Shown here piece by piece: positions 1 to 11,560 of a DNA stretch of 64,000 nucleotides. The stretch spans positions 22,288,501 through 22,352,500 of the forward strand of contig NC_071342.1 of the NCBI RefSeq assembly GCF_027744825.2. Direction: 5' to 3'. The translations under genes and the position numbers were made by a program. The notes below the pieces were generated by a model that did no database searches, was not told the origin of the DNA, and saw only the letters and a program-made list of their open reading frames with translations. The DNA is from Synchiropus splendidus. Lineage: Eukaryota > Chordata > Actinopteri > Syngnathiformes > Callionymidae. The number at the start of each line of letters is the position of its first letter. Position 1 is the first letter of the stretch.

Positions 1-1178
1 GCTCATCCTGTAGCCTTCGAGCTTCTCTGGCTGTTTCGAAGGACATCACAGATCTGAGTCTTTGGTGAACTTTTGGTCCAACAAACAAAGGCGCATCCTC
101 ACGCTCACAGAGTAATCTGAAGGTCAAGAGTTTGACACATATGATACAAATTTCACCATTTCTCATCACGATTAGTGAGTGTATCTTTGTGAAGAGACAG
201 TTCTTCAGTTGTAACAATGCTTTAACCATAAGTGAATCCCATGTTTTGTGTTAATCTGCAGCTTCAAGCTGAAATATTCTCCCCTATACTTTGCTCATGT
301 GGGCCCCTTGTTGGTGACCCCTTGTCGAAAACACTCACCAGCGAACTTTTCCAAGGAAAACAAGATCCACTTTGTAACTTTGTAGCACTTGTAACACCCA
401 TATAAACCCGACACTTTCTGGTGAGGGATGCAGAAATGTGATGTTTTTAAATGCACTCATGCTCACGCGACAAATACCGACGAAACCCTGTCACACAGAT
501 GTAGCCATGACTCACGAATTAATTCAGTTTTGGAGGAAACCACTGCCTCGGTTACTGGAGCGCTTGCGTGTGTTTGTGTGTGTCGGAAGAGTTGTGTGCT
601 GCTTCCTTTTCTTCCTCTCACTGGATGGTATGAACACACTTTCATACACACTTTGCAAATAAACAGCAGTGTGCGTGTGTGTGTGTGTCGGCGTGTGATC
701 ATGCACACTTAAAGTCAAGTCCGTCCTCCCACCTACACTCCAGCGTGCGCGTGTGTCGCACAGAGCCGCGCGCCTGCTTGTGTGTGCTCAGCGTGCCTTT
801 ATGCAAGGCAGGTGAAAGAGGTAAATTGGGCCGTTCCATCATGCGATGCAGGGAGGCCAGGCTGACACGCTGATCAGGTGTGCATGCATAATGGCCACCA
901 AAAATAAGCTCTGTTTTGAATAATGCCCGGCTTCCAAAAAAAAAAAAAGGGGGGAAGAGAAAGAACGAAAAGGGTAGGCGAAGACGAAATGCGGCGATCT
1001 GCTCTCGGTCCGGCTGGGATCTCATCCATCTTCACAATGAATGGAAATCAGAGACAGACTGCCACCGACCCGGGCCTCCGCAGAGCCCACTTACATCTCT
1101 GTCTCCAGTCCTGCTTCACACACTCGCTGCCATACCTGTGTATTTTTGTATTCTTTGACCCTCTTCCCTGCTCCTCTC
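1..1178. other. No gene recognised; GT-rich stretches
   Basis: I see no supported gene here. Imperfect GT/TG runs lie at about 569-592 and 669-692. The open frames around 430-720 on both strands come from this low-complexity sequence and have no recognisable domain. An A-run followed by a G-run lies near 937-953. Confidence 0.6.
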
Positions 1179-1433
1179 TGTGTGTGTGCGTGTGGAGGGG
1201 GGGCACGTTTTGTGAGCACCAAGTCTCGACAAGCCACCTTCCTGTGAGGACGGTTTGGCCTGTCCTCACAAGGTTTTGAAGGCTTAAAACCTGAGTGAAA
1301 GTAGTTTATCATAACTGGGTTTCAGTTTGGTTCAGAGTCCGGGATAAGGTGAGCCATTGGCTTTGCATGGTCAAGTTAAGGGTGAGAAGCTGGGGAAAGG
1401 GTCAATGTAAATGAGCAGCCCTCACAAAAATAG
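1179..1433 (+). repeat. Microsatellite-associated interspersed repeat, copy A
   Basis: This block starts in a short GT run and continues with words shared by several other places in the window: GACAAGCCACCTTCCTGTGA, TTTCAGTTTGGTTCAGAGTC, GGTGAGCCATT and GAGAAGCTGGGGAAAGGGTC. Related copies lie at 26537-27050, 38404-38524, 39385-39956 and 57975-58370. Such GTCCTCACAAGG-type repeats next to (AC)n tracts are common in teleost genomes. I do not know a firm family name. No coding potential is visible. Confidence 0.75.
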
Positions 1434-1714
1434 TCTTTGTCATGCTTGCGTCATAATAAATCTGAGAATGACAATGTTATTATTGTGAAAGAAAACGTGA
1501 ATAATTTAGCTAAATCCCCAACCTCTAATGTTTTAGATGAAAGACTAACTTTTTCCTTTAGGTCAAGATGTTGTTGCTCCTTTGAACCAGCAAACTTTCA
1601 ATCAGTCGCTGAGCATTTCTCACATGGCACCATCAACCCTGTCGCCATCAAACTTTCAAGAGAGTGTCATTTCACTTTTCTCTGTTTAATAAACATAATT
1701 TCATTTGCATCCAT
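1434..1714. other. No gene recognised
   Basis: This is unique-looking, moderately AT-rich DNA. An open frame starting at 1437 runs through here and into the next repeat. Its product has no recognisable domain, and part of it is repeat-derived. Confidence 0.5.
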
Positions 1715-1935
1715 CCCAGCTCCTCAGGGAGAGAGGCGAGGGACGCCAACCTGTCACACACATCGCCGGACAACACTCACACCTAGAGACACTTTAGCAT
1801 CAACACTTCACCTCTCTATCCTTTTGAACTGGGGGAGGAAACCAAAGCGTCCATGGGAAACCCACTCCACACAGGAAGACGCCACGTGGCATTGCTCCAA
1901 GCTGGATTTGAACCTGCAACTACGCCGCCATGTTC
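1715..1935 (+). repeat. Degraded teleost interspersed repeat (GGGGGAGGAAACC type)
   Basis: The segment follows the order of a very common teleost repeat: CATCCCAGCT..CTCAGGG near 1715, then GAGAGGCGAGGGA, a Latin-like run of ACACTCACACCTAGAGACA, CTGGGGGAGGAAACC, GGGAAACCCACTCCACACAG, and a tRNA-B-box-like GGATTTGAACCTGCAACTA near 1900-1925. I recognise the pattern from general knowledge of fish repeats. The copy is clearly diverged. The B-box-like part is not a tRNA gene, because no matching A box or cloverleaf precedes it. Confidence 0.7.
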
Positions 1936-2270
1936 CATTTGTACTTAAAAACTAGTCCTAGTCCGAGTCCCCCAAGTCGTGCTGTGTCTCAACATGGTGC
2001 CGGTCTGTGGTGGTTGCACACCAGCATCAGCACATACATAACATAAACCTTGATCCACCGTGCTGAGGTCAGTGGAGTTTCCTTCCTCGCTGCATTCTTG
2101 TGTCAATGTTAGCTTGACCAGCTGTTTTTAGTCTAGTGTGACATTCTTGAGTAGTTCATTCAGCACCAACGTGTCCTCTCCAATAATATCTTTGTCTTGC
2201 TCAAGGACTCTTCAGCAGCACCAGCCCTTTAAACCTTAAAGGGTTTCGCATCAAACCTTCCGATTCCGTT
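1936..2270. other. No gene recognised
   Basis: Unique-looking sequence with no feature that I can support. Confidence 0.5.
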
Positions 2271-2560
2271 CCAAGGGAAGGGACGAGAGGCAGAAGAAAA
2301 GCAGTGACAGCGTGAGGTCACAGAGGGCCTCGGCGTTGGGACGGAGAACAGGAAAGCAAGAATGGCGATGAAGAGGAGGAGAGAATGGGGACACCAACAC
2401 CTGAGAGCAGAAGAAAGGACAGAAATAAAGGAGTGGAAAGGACAATGGTGGCGAGGGTAGGCGGGCGGAGGAGAGGTAACGGATGGAGTGTGGAAGGAGA
2501 GCAGAGGGGAGGACAGGAGGGAGGAGGAGAAGGCGGCGGCGTTGGCGGGGCGTGTTTCTG
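2271..2560. repeat. Purine-rich (GA/GGA) low-complexity tract
   Basis: The plus strand is strongly purine-rich with many AGAGG, GGAGG and GGAGGA words and G-tracts between about 2455 and 2550. Open frames on both strands here reflect the skewed composition. On the minus strand it reads as a pyrimidine tract. Confidence 0.65.
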
Positions 2561-2679
2561 TGTGTAAGCGTTTCCTTCAGCGCCGGTGATTGAGCACCTC
2601 TGCCCTGAACTCTGGGTAATGAGCGGGAGAGAGGAAGGAAAACTTCTGCCCTGGAAACTTCCCAAATTATTTAGAGGCT

Positions 2680-3146
2680 TACGGTGGAGGGGGGGTGGGG
2701 AGGGAGGAAAAATTACAATATGCACAATCCACCTTCTCGATATGGGATGAAAAATAATGGAATTCTTTGTGACAGCCCTTCCAACCTCTCGCTGTATAAT
2801 GATTTTTGGGCCCCCCCCCACCTCGTCCTCTCCGCCGCCACTCCCCTCCCGCCCCGCCACCTCTTCCATCCTTCTCCCTCTCTCTCTCTCCCTGAGCCCC
2901 CAAGTATCCGGGTACATCTGTTTTGCATGAGATGCATAAAATGACAGGACTTAGACAGCCACTGCATCTAGTGACAAAGATTACTGTCAGCCACCTTCGC
3001 CAGTTAATACATCATTGCCACTGGTCCGTTCCCTGCCTCTGTCTCCTAGCGACAACCTATCCCTCGGCGCGGCCCAGGCCATGTGACGACCCCCCCCACC
3101 ACCACCACCACCACCCCAGCACCGTCGCCACCTTCTCGACTTAACG

Positions 3147-3148
<2 letters not shown>
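2680..3148. repeat. Block of G-runs, C-runs and polypyrimidine
   Basis: G-runs at about 2684-2705 are followed by C-runs near 2810-2870, a CT microsatellite near 2876-2892, and C-runs plus an ACC/CCA trinucleotide array near 3090-3118. This is low-complexity sequence that leads into the long C homopolymer. The minus strand of the C-rich part has several closely spaced G-tracts that could form G-quadruplexes. Confidence 0.7.

Positions 3149-3184
<36 letters not shown>
3149..3184. repeat. Poly(C)/poly(G) homopolymer, 36 bp
   Basis: The sequence shows 36 consecutive C on the plus strand. Runs of this length are rare and unstable in copying and sequencing, so the true length may differ from that shown. 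The minus-strand open frame with a long glycine run across it is a product of the homopolymer, not a gene. Confidence 0.9.
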
Positions 3185-3186
<2 letters not shown>

Positions 3187-3239
3187 CCCGCCAACAACAC
3201 CCCTCGTGCTCCTTAAATCTACCTTTAAGTGACAAAAAG

Positions 3240-4690
3240 GAACAACTTTACATTTTTATTGTATTAGCATAAAATAATGGCGGCGCCACGTACTGGCACT
3301 CATACGGCTGGAATTTGATTTTGCGGGTGATTATACCGCGTTAAGAAGAAGTTAAATGTGTGGGAAAGGGGCAGAGGTGTTTTTACATATTGTTTTTGTT
3401 CGCTTGCTCCGAGCTACTTATGAACTTCTGCAAACTGAGGCGGAAAAGTTCCTGAGAAGGCGCTGCACTCTCCAGGCAGCAGGCAAAGACTCAGCGGCTC
3501 CTGGTGATAAAAGGTACACGAGTCACAAGAGGGGTCTGTTTGAGAGAAGAGCGGGATAGCTCCAGGGGAAAGTGAAAGTGACCCTGTTTCATTGGTCTGG
3601 TCCGATCACAGTGACTCACCCACCTTCACCTGTCTGTCCCTCCCTCCCTCCTTCGTGTCCTCTTTCATTCTGGTTGTCTTTGTCCTGCTCATCGCCAAGA
3701 TTCCTGGTCCAGTACTGTCGTCTCTCCACCCTGCCAAACCATCTGCCCTCCCTAACTTTGTCTCCAAGCATTTCCGATCTTGTCCTTTCCATTCACTCCC
3801 AACAACAAACTCAGTATCGTCATCTCTGACTCCACCAATGCTACTTCCTGAGTCTTCCCTGCCTGCATTGTCTTCTTCACCTCCTTCACTTCCATTCATC
3901 ACACTGGATGAAAACTGTCTTCACTCCCACACCGTCACGTCCTCATTCACGCATATATTCTGTCTTCAGTTCCTCTTCTCACAAGCTCGTACCTCCAACT
4001 TCTTCACTTCAGTAGCCAGTAAAAACAGATCAAATTGACTTAGCACTGTTTTGAACAACAAAGAACATTTAGTGATTGAAATGGAGGGAAAAGACGAAAC
4101 AGGAAGTTGATGACATCATTGTGTGGTCTGTCTCCTCGTGGTGATGCCGTTGCTACTTTACTCTTCAGCATCAGCCGGTTGACATTCCGAAAACCTTTGA
4201 CCGACAAACCTCAGGACGTTTCAGTCGCATGGAGGATGATGACCAAACGTTCGGTGCTCAGGTTGACTTTATTTAGCAGGAATTGTGACCAGCGATGCAC
4301 AAATGAATTTCTAGTCCAGTTGGTGGCGCTCTGTGCTCTGCCTCTCGCCCGGGCTAGCTGGGCTACACCCCAACCGCCCGAGACAGCGGGGCAGTATGGC
4401 AAGAAAACGAATGACCGAGCCCAAACTCGTGCTGAGGTCAGCGACTTATGGCAGCCACTGTGAAAGAAGGCTGGAGCAGTGGAGCGCTGACAGAGAAACC
4501 CATCAGACATGCTCAACCCGACTTGTCAGTGAACCACCTGTGATGGAATAAAGATGCCACATTTGACTTCTGGGGGTTAAAATATGTCTCTATGGCTGCA
4601 GATCTGGACTCGAGAACAACATGCAGATGGGAAGGTAAGAGATTGTCGGCATCGGTTCTGTCGTATTAAGACCAATAATCTTTATTACGG
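3240..4690. other. No gene recognised; pyrimidine-rich 3620-3900
   Basis: This is unique-looking DNA. The stretch 3620-3900 is CT-rich with many CCTCC and TTCC words and gives spurious serine/proline-rich frames. No domain, splice-bounded exon or promoter is supported. Confidence 0.5.
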
Positions 4691-4696
4691 GGGAGA

Positions 4697-4698
<2 letters not shown>

Positions 4699-4727
<29 letters not shown>

Positions 4728-4755
4728 CGCACACACACACGCACACACACACGCA
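4699..4755. repeat. (AC)n microsatellite with GC interruptions
   Basis: An AC dinucleotide array of roughly 57 bp interrupted by several GC steps, inside unique sequence. It is a typical teleost polymorphic microsatellite. Confidence 0.9.
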
Positions 4756-4759
4756 CAAT

Positions 4760-5055
4760 CGCACATCTGCTGTGTGATTGTTACAAAGTGTCGGAACAAG
4801 ACAGAGCGACAGAATGGTCTCTTCTTCTGCGTGTCCTTGTTCGAATCCCTTTGTCTCTTGTCTCCTCTGCGCGGCGACTTCTCTTGTTTTTATTGACTCA
4901 CAACGCTTTTCTCTTGTCATTATTTTTACCTTTCCTCTCCTCCCCCGCCCTCCTTCCCCTGACATTGTAACGTTACTGCACACGACTTTATCTCGCCTGA
5001 AAAGGTGAAGCCATGAATGATCTCTCCAATTTAAAAGCACTCAACCCTCACGCCG
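4760..5055. other. No gene recognised
   Basis: A short GTTCGAATCCC near 4848 resembles a tRNA B box, but no A box or cloverleaf can be drawn around it. Confidence 0.5.
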
Positions 5056-5260
5056 CCTGAAATGAATATTTTGCATATATTCATGCAACAATGATTCAAT
5101 TTGAGGATATTATTTGCAAACAGTGGCTGAATTCTCCGCAGCATTAATAACAGAGCAGCCGGCCGGTATCAGCCAGATGAAAAATGTATTTATTCTGACA
5201 TATTTAGAATGAACCCACGCGATTAATTAAAAAGTGAACAATAAAGGGAGAGTCAGATGG
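5056..5260. promoter_or_regulatory. Candidate enhancer/CNE with octamer and SOX words
   Basis: This block is AT-rich but not simple sequence. TTTGCAT (5070-5076) is followed within about 10 bp by ATGCAA and AACAATG (5087-5093), an octamer next to a SOX-type site. GATTAATTAA lies at 5221-5230 and a second ACAAT word follows near 5239. Dense factor words in non-repeat DNA are typical of vertebrate developmental CNEs. Conservation itself is not visible here, so this is inference. Confidence 0.35.
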
Positions 5261-5910
5261 AGAAGGGGAGATGGGGAGAAGGTCCATTGACGATTTGCAC
5301 TTTGGTTTTGTTCGTGTTTGAGGCGCGGAACACCAGCACCACCATCTTAAGCCATTCTTCCTGAAGCGGTGCAGCTGTTGGCTCGGTAAATATTTTTAAA
5401 TTATATCTTTATGTTTGTGATTCAGGTGAGGAGCTCTGTGACCGGAGTGCGGTAAATAATTGTTTGTTTCCGTCAGCATAATGGAGGTTCATGCCAGACG
5501 AGTCATTTTTAGATTTCATTTTGCGCTTTCATTTATGACACTGTTTTAATAGCGGTAACATGCTTCTTTATTTCCTTATCTTTCACGTTTAATTCTTCAA
5601 TTATTTGAGTTATGTGCTCTGCGTAAGAATTACAAGTTGAAAACGGGACATGATGCATGAATATAGACAGAATGACTAAAGTGATTCCTAACGTGTAATT
5701 ACAGAGGAATAACCAGGATCAAACAGAAGTTTGTGAAGTAGATCCGTTTCTTTGTTCGGAACTAGTGGGGAAAGAAAAGGCCTTTGGAAAAGACAGCATA
5801 CAATCAAATTACTGAGATAAATATAAAAGTACTGTCAACTTCTAAGTAACTCTTGTTCTGGTGAAGTTGTTTCAGATGACATTGGGAGTCATGACGACCG
5901 TGCAGGGTGA
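5261..5910. other. No gene recognised
   Basis: AT-rich unique DNA. No supported gene or repeat is seen. Confidence 0.5.
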
Positions 5911-5989
5911 GTGCTGGGGCTCTGGTGGTTGAAACTTGGCACTGTCACCGCCACAGCCTGGGTTCTGCTCTCGCCTTGGGGTTATCCGG

Positions 5990-6065
5990 TTTGCTGTGTG
6001 CCAGTAAAAACTTTACTGTGTTTGCACACAATGACAATACGATTCATGAATCTTGAACTGTGTGA
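5990..6065 (+). mobile_element. Possible LINE 3' tail fragment
   Basis: GCACACAATGACAATACGAT followed by ATGAATCTTGAACT resembles the teleost LINE-type 3' end in which an AATGACAATAAA word precedes repeated GAATCTTGAATCTTG. Only this short tail is visible, with no reverse-transcriptase sequence upstream. The family assignment is tentative. Confidence 0.4.
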
Positions 6066-8430
6066 GGTGATTCACTGCATGTGTTTTATGAAATGATGTT
6101 TCATTCGTACGTCTCCTGTGCTTCTCTAGTTTTTGTCTGTCCGATCAGAGCTGCAAAGGTTTAAAGATTTATACTTTTGCCCGGAAGTTACTCAGAATCA
6201 AAGAGGAACTCTAGGCACAGAAATGACGTCATGAATTGGCCGATATATTCTCACATCTGGGCAGATGAGGCTTCATGAAACTGTGTCTTCAGTGTCAGAG
6301 CTCAGCAGGAGGCGCCCTCAGTTTAAAAATGTGGCTAAATAGTTTCCTCAAATCCAAGCGATAGACCAAGTTACATGTTCATGCACAGATATTTCATGAA
6401 GTCAAATGTTTCCCCACCTCACCCTCACATACTCTTCACTCACGGCACCAACAAGGTAGGTAACCTGAGAAAAACGCATTATTATTATTGAAGAATTTGA
6501 GTGAATTATTCGTCTTTCTGACTTTGTTGTTTACACGCATCTGTACATTTCAAGGAACTTCTTTCTCCTTGTCACTTGTTTCTTCCTGCCTTCATGGACC
6601 TCTTGTGGGTAACAACGGTCTGATCATACACAGCGACATCAATGATATGGAGCTTTACTTACTGTGGGATTTTCACCTCTTTGTCCCCGTGTCCTCGAAG
6701 TTCTCTGTGAAGGGCCTAAGACCATCAGTTCTCATGTGTTCTGGCTCTGATATCATCATGTTAGAATAGTGGGCGATTCGCTCCTCAGATTCAGTTTTAG
6801 TCCCACTGTATTTGTTTGCGGACACATGGCTATAAACAAGAACCTTCATTCTTGTGTTCTCCCATTCCACTTCTTTTCTTTATCTTTCAGTGATCCTTAG
6901 AAAAGTAATATTTCTCTCGTTTTGCTTCTTCTCTGGCTCTATCTATCTGACCGCACAGCCATTTTTAACACTGTGTTCTCTATTTCTTTATTTCTGCTTG
7001 GGATGGAATCCACTTCTCCAGACCTTCTACTGTCGGTGACGGCAGTGGGAGCACAGTTAAAGAGTGATATGACTTTGGTAAATCAGAAATAATACGTTTT
7101 CAGCCACGAATGACCTGAGAAGAAGATGTTGGAAGAGCCTTTCGAATTCTTGAGTTAAACCCATCTAGTCAGGGACACTTGAAGGTGTCTTCCCTGGAAG
7201 CAATGTCCGTCTAAGCCCAGAGTCCCTTTTCTGTAGTCGGGGATCTGATCATAACAAAAGCTACCCACAGGCCTGTTGAGAGCCTGGATGCAGTCGAGGT
7301 TCTGGCACAGTTGGGCGCCATCGGAAATACAGAAAGCACATTTGCCTTTTCCCAATTAAACACTTTTGCATTGTTGCCCCTCACTCACAAACTGGATCCT
7401 CACTTCCTGCCACAACTCAATGTTCCAGATTGTTTATTAAATCAAGAGCAAAAGTTTCCCGGTGCAACAGTTGCTCAGAAAAGAAGGTTTCGCAGCAGCC
7501 ACTTCTGCGAGACAATACGCTTTTTAATTCCTCCTGCTTGTTTAGCGAGGAGGAAAAAGTGAGTGTGAAAGCCCACAGCAGTCGATCTCTGGGAGATGTT
7601 TCTTAAAACTAGCTCTCTGCAGTCTGTGGAAAGTAAACACCGGCTCAATTAGTCTCTGAGCTAATTCTCAGGTTCTGCAGCGGTTGCGGGACGTGGGGGA
7701 TAAAAAAAACGGAACCACCAGTGAGCGTTTTGTGTTAAAACAAACATCTGTTCACTGTTTTCTCATGGTTGAACCCTCCTCCCCCCCTCGCTCTCCACCC
7801 ACCCCAGTTTGGGAAATACAGTGAAGCGTAATCTCTGAACTAAATCAAAAGCAGCGCGGTGAGCGTGCCGGTTGGTGGAGCAGCGTCTCCGAGAGCGAAG
7901 GTGTAAAACACTTGACTGGCTCCTCCTGCAGGCGGAACAGCACTCACGATGCACAGGGGCGCCGTCAAGTCACTTTTATTTATACGGAACCGCATCACAG
8001 GAGGACGACTGAGATAAAGCCCAGGACACGGTAAAAGTGAGAGCTCTGACGATGGTGAGTGACATTCCCAGAGAGCAGAAGAAACGGTGTGGGATCGGCT
8101 ATGATGAGCAAGTTGGCCCAAACCTCATTCCTGTGACCGTGTGCAAGTTGGACTTTGAAGATGAGTCTATAGAATGAAAATGTATGAGTTTTATCATTGT
8201 GATATTTTTGCCCATATTGCCCATCACTGTCTTCAAACTATTTTTTGTGCACCTCTCTGGATCTGAGGACTGTGAAAGGCCTTGTGAAAGATCCACAGGA
8301 AGTCCTGATCCACTTCTCATGGTAGGTCCAGGCCCAAGATTTTCAGAAACCACATGGTTTGAACTGTCTCCTGATGCTGTGTTTGAAACACAACAAGTAA
8401 GTACAGTACAGTAAGTAAGAAAGTAAAAAA
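6066..8430. other. No gene recognised
   Basis: Unique-looking sequence. A CRE-like palindrome TGACGTCA lies near 6223-6230. The open frames (for example around 6490-6770 and 7155-7560) have no recognisable domain, and no exon is supported. Confidence 0.5.
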
Positions 8431-9530
8431 AAATAGCATGTATTGTTGTGAACTAGGGCTAAGACGACATGCAATTTGGCCTGACTCAATATTTCTGGTT
8501 TATATTGCAATTCTTTGTAGGATTCCACTTATCATAATTTATTAATTTAAAATTAAACTAAGTAAAAATACCCACCATAGTTTTCCAAAGACATTTGCTT
8601 AAAGTGGTGACCACATGTCAAATGTCATGTAAAGAGTATCATTCACTCTTTGTAAAGATACAGTACAAAGCAGTTTATGTGCAATATCAAGCAGCCAGAA
8701 GAGGTTCTGGCAGTAATAATTGGGGGCTAAATTGTTTCAGCGCAGACGCAGCAGGAGAGAGACGCCATGGGAGCTGGATTAAATAACTAACATCCAACTA
8801 CTTTCCTCGCAGTTTTACAGCCTAGGACGAGCATCCATTGCATAGATGGTGTTATTCCAATATCTACAATCCTCCAGAGTTATACTGAGCAGCGGTTAGC
8901 AGAGAGCGCTAACATGTTAGCCCACGGCTGCCAATTCTCTTGTAACTGGCGTAAAACTCAAATGAGGATTTTGTCAGGCCACACTTGTCCCATTTGTCTC
9001 ACCTTCCTAGCCAGGTATATCAACAAGTCCTTGGTCTACATTTGACAATAGCTGGTGTTTAAAAACAGATTTTTTTTTTTATTACAGTATAAAACTAGTG
9101 TGCTTGATAGGCTACTCTGTTGAGCAGGAGATGCGCTTGAGCTTGACTTTTCCAGGAACTGAAACGTTGCATCTCACGAAAAAAAACACTCTCGCTAGCT
9201 CTAGTTAAAAACCTAGTCATTCAAGAAATGACTGTTTTGGTGAAGTGGCATCAGACCTATGGGTGGTCACAAAATATTTAAAAATAGGAAGCTGAATATC
9301 ACAATAGAGAAATCCCCCTGGTATATTATCAATACATTTTTGGAAAACCAGTCTCGCCTGTCAGAGTCAAGACACAATTGTCCAGGGAAAATGGGGAACC
9401 AATGGAAGTAAAGATCACACAGATAAAAAAGACAGATCAAATGTGATGAAAATAATCCACAAAAAAAGAAAGCTTAGAAGAGAAGAGTTAAACAAATAAA
9501 ATGGCTGCTGCAAAAAGACCATGGCGATAT
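8431..9530. other. AT-rich stretch, possible degraded transposon
   Basis: GAACTAGGGCTAAGACGACA near 8450 resembles the AGGGCTG-type ends of fish hAT-like elements, and GAATATCACAATAGAG lies near 9293. I could not pair two ends or find a target-site duplication. A T run lies near 9071. No gene is supported. Confidence 0.3.
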
Positions 9531-9832
9531 GCTTGTATTGTTGAACAGCAATAGACGCACCAGTTGTGGGATTTGGACCAGGGTTGAAAGAGTTGAAGTA
9601 AGTCCAGGTTGTGCTTCAGCCATGATAAGATTCATCCTTTCACACAGTTATGTTAAGCTCCACGCACTAGAGTGGTGTAGTGATGATTTTGTTTTCCGTC
9701 TTCTTCTCCACTTTCCTCTCTGAGCAGGAATTTATCCGTGCGTGTGGCCTTCACTGAAGTTCTCAGTGTGGATCCGTTTTCTGTGTCATTAGTCTAGATT
9801 CGCTCTAATGATGGTCCCACTGGAGCGCCACT

Positions 9833-9866
9833 TCACACACACACACACGCACGCACACACACGCAG
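9833..9866. repeat. (AC)n microsatellite
   Basis: Short AC array with GC interruptions. It borders a candidate regulatory block. Confidence 0.85.
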
Positions 9867-9879
9867 CCCGTCCGTGTTG

Positions 9880-10180
9880 AGCGTGGCAGATCCGAGAGGC
9901 TGCGGTTGCATATATGAGCATATGTATGTAAATTCCCTCATTTATGGCATTATCTGGAGGAGGTATTGTCTCCGCGACGTAATGTATGACTGCCAGGGAA
10001 ACATGAAAGAGACAAAGAGGAGGAGAGCGGCTCAGCCCGGGAGCCCACACGCCATAACATTTAATGACAGTTCCTGCATGTGGAAGAAGAAGGCAAATGA
10101 GAAAAGAGAGCGAGACGGTGAAGCAAGCGGAGGAATTGAAGAGGCACGCCGAGAATATGAGGAAAATAGTGCTTAACTGG
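9880..10180. promoter_or_regulatory. Candidate CNE
   Basis: Non-repetitive sequence with GCATATATGAGCATATGTAT near 9908, TTTATGGCATTATCTGG near 9940 and TTTAATGACAGTTCC near 10060. The overlapping open frame (9808-10176) begins inside the AC tract and shows no known domain. The call rests on word content only. Confidence 0.25.
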
Positions 10181-11560
10181 TGAGACTTTTGAAGCTGAAT
10201 CAGGTTTTTGATCAAACTTGATTATTAGAAAGAGGGAGCCATTCCAGCTTGTATTAAAGTCGGCGACGGTCGGGGAGCGATGATCGGATGGTTTTTAATA
10301 AAAGTTCCTGTTAAAACTTTGCCAACTTCAGCGGAGGATGATCGTGGCGGGGAGGTGGAGGGGCGGAGATGAAGGTCGTCCACGGAGCTGGGAGGTACGA
10401 GCTTGGACACGTCTTCATTCACTTACACAGTTTCACACCTGCTGCAGCATTGGTGCCCACCAGGGGGCGGGAAACCTCAGCATCAGAGTTGCATGTGTTG
10501 GTGGATAGTAAAGATTGAATTGTTGATAAAAGCAGGAGATTCCTCAGCACAGAACTGCCGGATGGAAGCCTCACTGACAAGTGGCGGGTCAGTAGTGCGG
10601 CGGAGATTCTTTCCGTGGAAACCAGGGGTCACGCTTCAGACTAGCTCTGACGCGCTCCTGGTGTAAAGTGGGAAGTTAGGAGTCTCACCTGCTATCACAA
10701 CCTTGGTGAGTTGGAGGACGATGTGGCTTCTAAACTTGAGCAAACACTTAAGTGGGGAGTGGACTGTTGAGAATTGGGTGAGCAATATGGGAGAACAACC
10801 AAAAATACTAATACCTAATTTTGTTATGTGTGACATGGTAATAACAACGATTGGGCACAAGAGCGGAATGGAAGGAGGATGGAGTCATCAAAGTACCCAG
10901 CTCTTCATGGTGTTTGGTCTCGTTGCTCTAAAAAAATCTGGACTGTTTGCTCTAAAGTCACTGCAGTATTCAAGACTAGTACGTTCAGTTCAGACCTGAC
11001 CTTTTCTCTAATCTCTTGTGGGGAAAACTCGACACAAACTTTTTGCGATTTGTTTCAAGGACCTGCTGTTCAATAATATTTCCTGAAACAGATGCAAACA
11101 GATACAATGTCAACATCTAATATTCCAATGATTAGAGTTTATTGGACACAAAAATGGGGTCCACTGGGGGGAGCCAACACTGTCCAGGTTCCTCCTCTGA
11201 AACCCCACATAAAGAGGAATTTAGAGATTATTTGAACGTCAGATTGAGAGACCACGTCCAGCGACTGCTGCTCTGTCACACGATTCCCTTCCAACTCACA
11301 TTATTGCATCATCCATTTTCCCCGTCCACTGCCGGTGAGGTGCCACACTGTCGACAGTGTTAGCAGCTGCAGCGTCAAAAGCTTCAGTCTGCAGAAAGTT
11401 GCGAGGTAAATATGAGGTGGAGACTTGAAAATAACTCCACCTTGCTGATGAAACTGATAAACAGGCGCCGAGCGGCGCAGGTTTGGTGAGTCTCTCTCGC
11501 TCGTCGCGCTCCTTTCTTCTTCCCTCACTGTCATATTTCCACTCTCTCTCTCTCCCAACT
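10181..11560. other. No gene recognised
   Basis: Unique-looking sequence. No repeat family, domain or RNA gene is supported. Confidence 0.5.

Noticed and set aside
1900..1925. tRNA gene suggested by GGATTTGAACC
   Set aside because: It is part of a degraded teleost interspersed repeat and has no cloverleaf.
2987..3235. Glycine-rich protein on the minus strand
   Set aside because: The glycine run is translation of the poly(G) homopolymer and neighbouring G-runs.
4845..4860. tRNA gene suggested by GTTCGAATCCC
   Set aside because: No A box or pairing arms lie at the required distance. The match is a lone B-box-like word.
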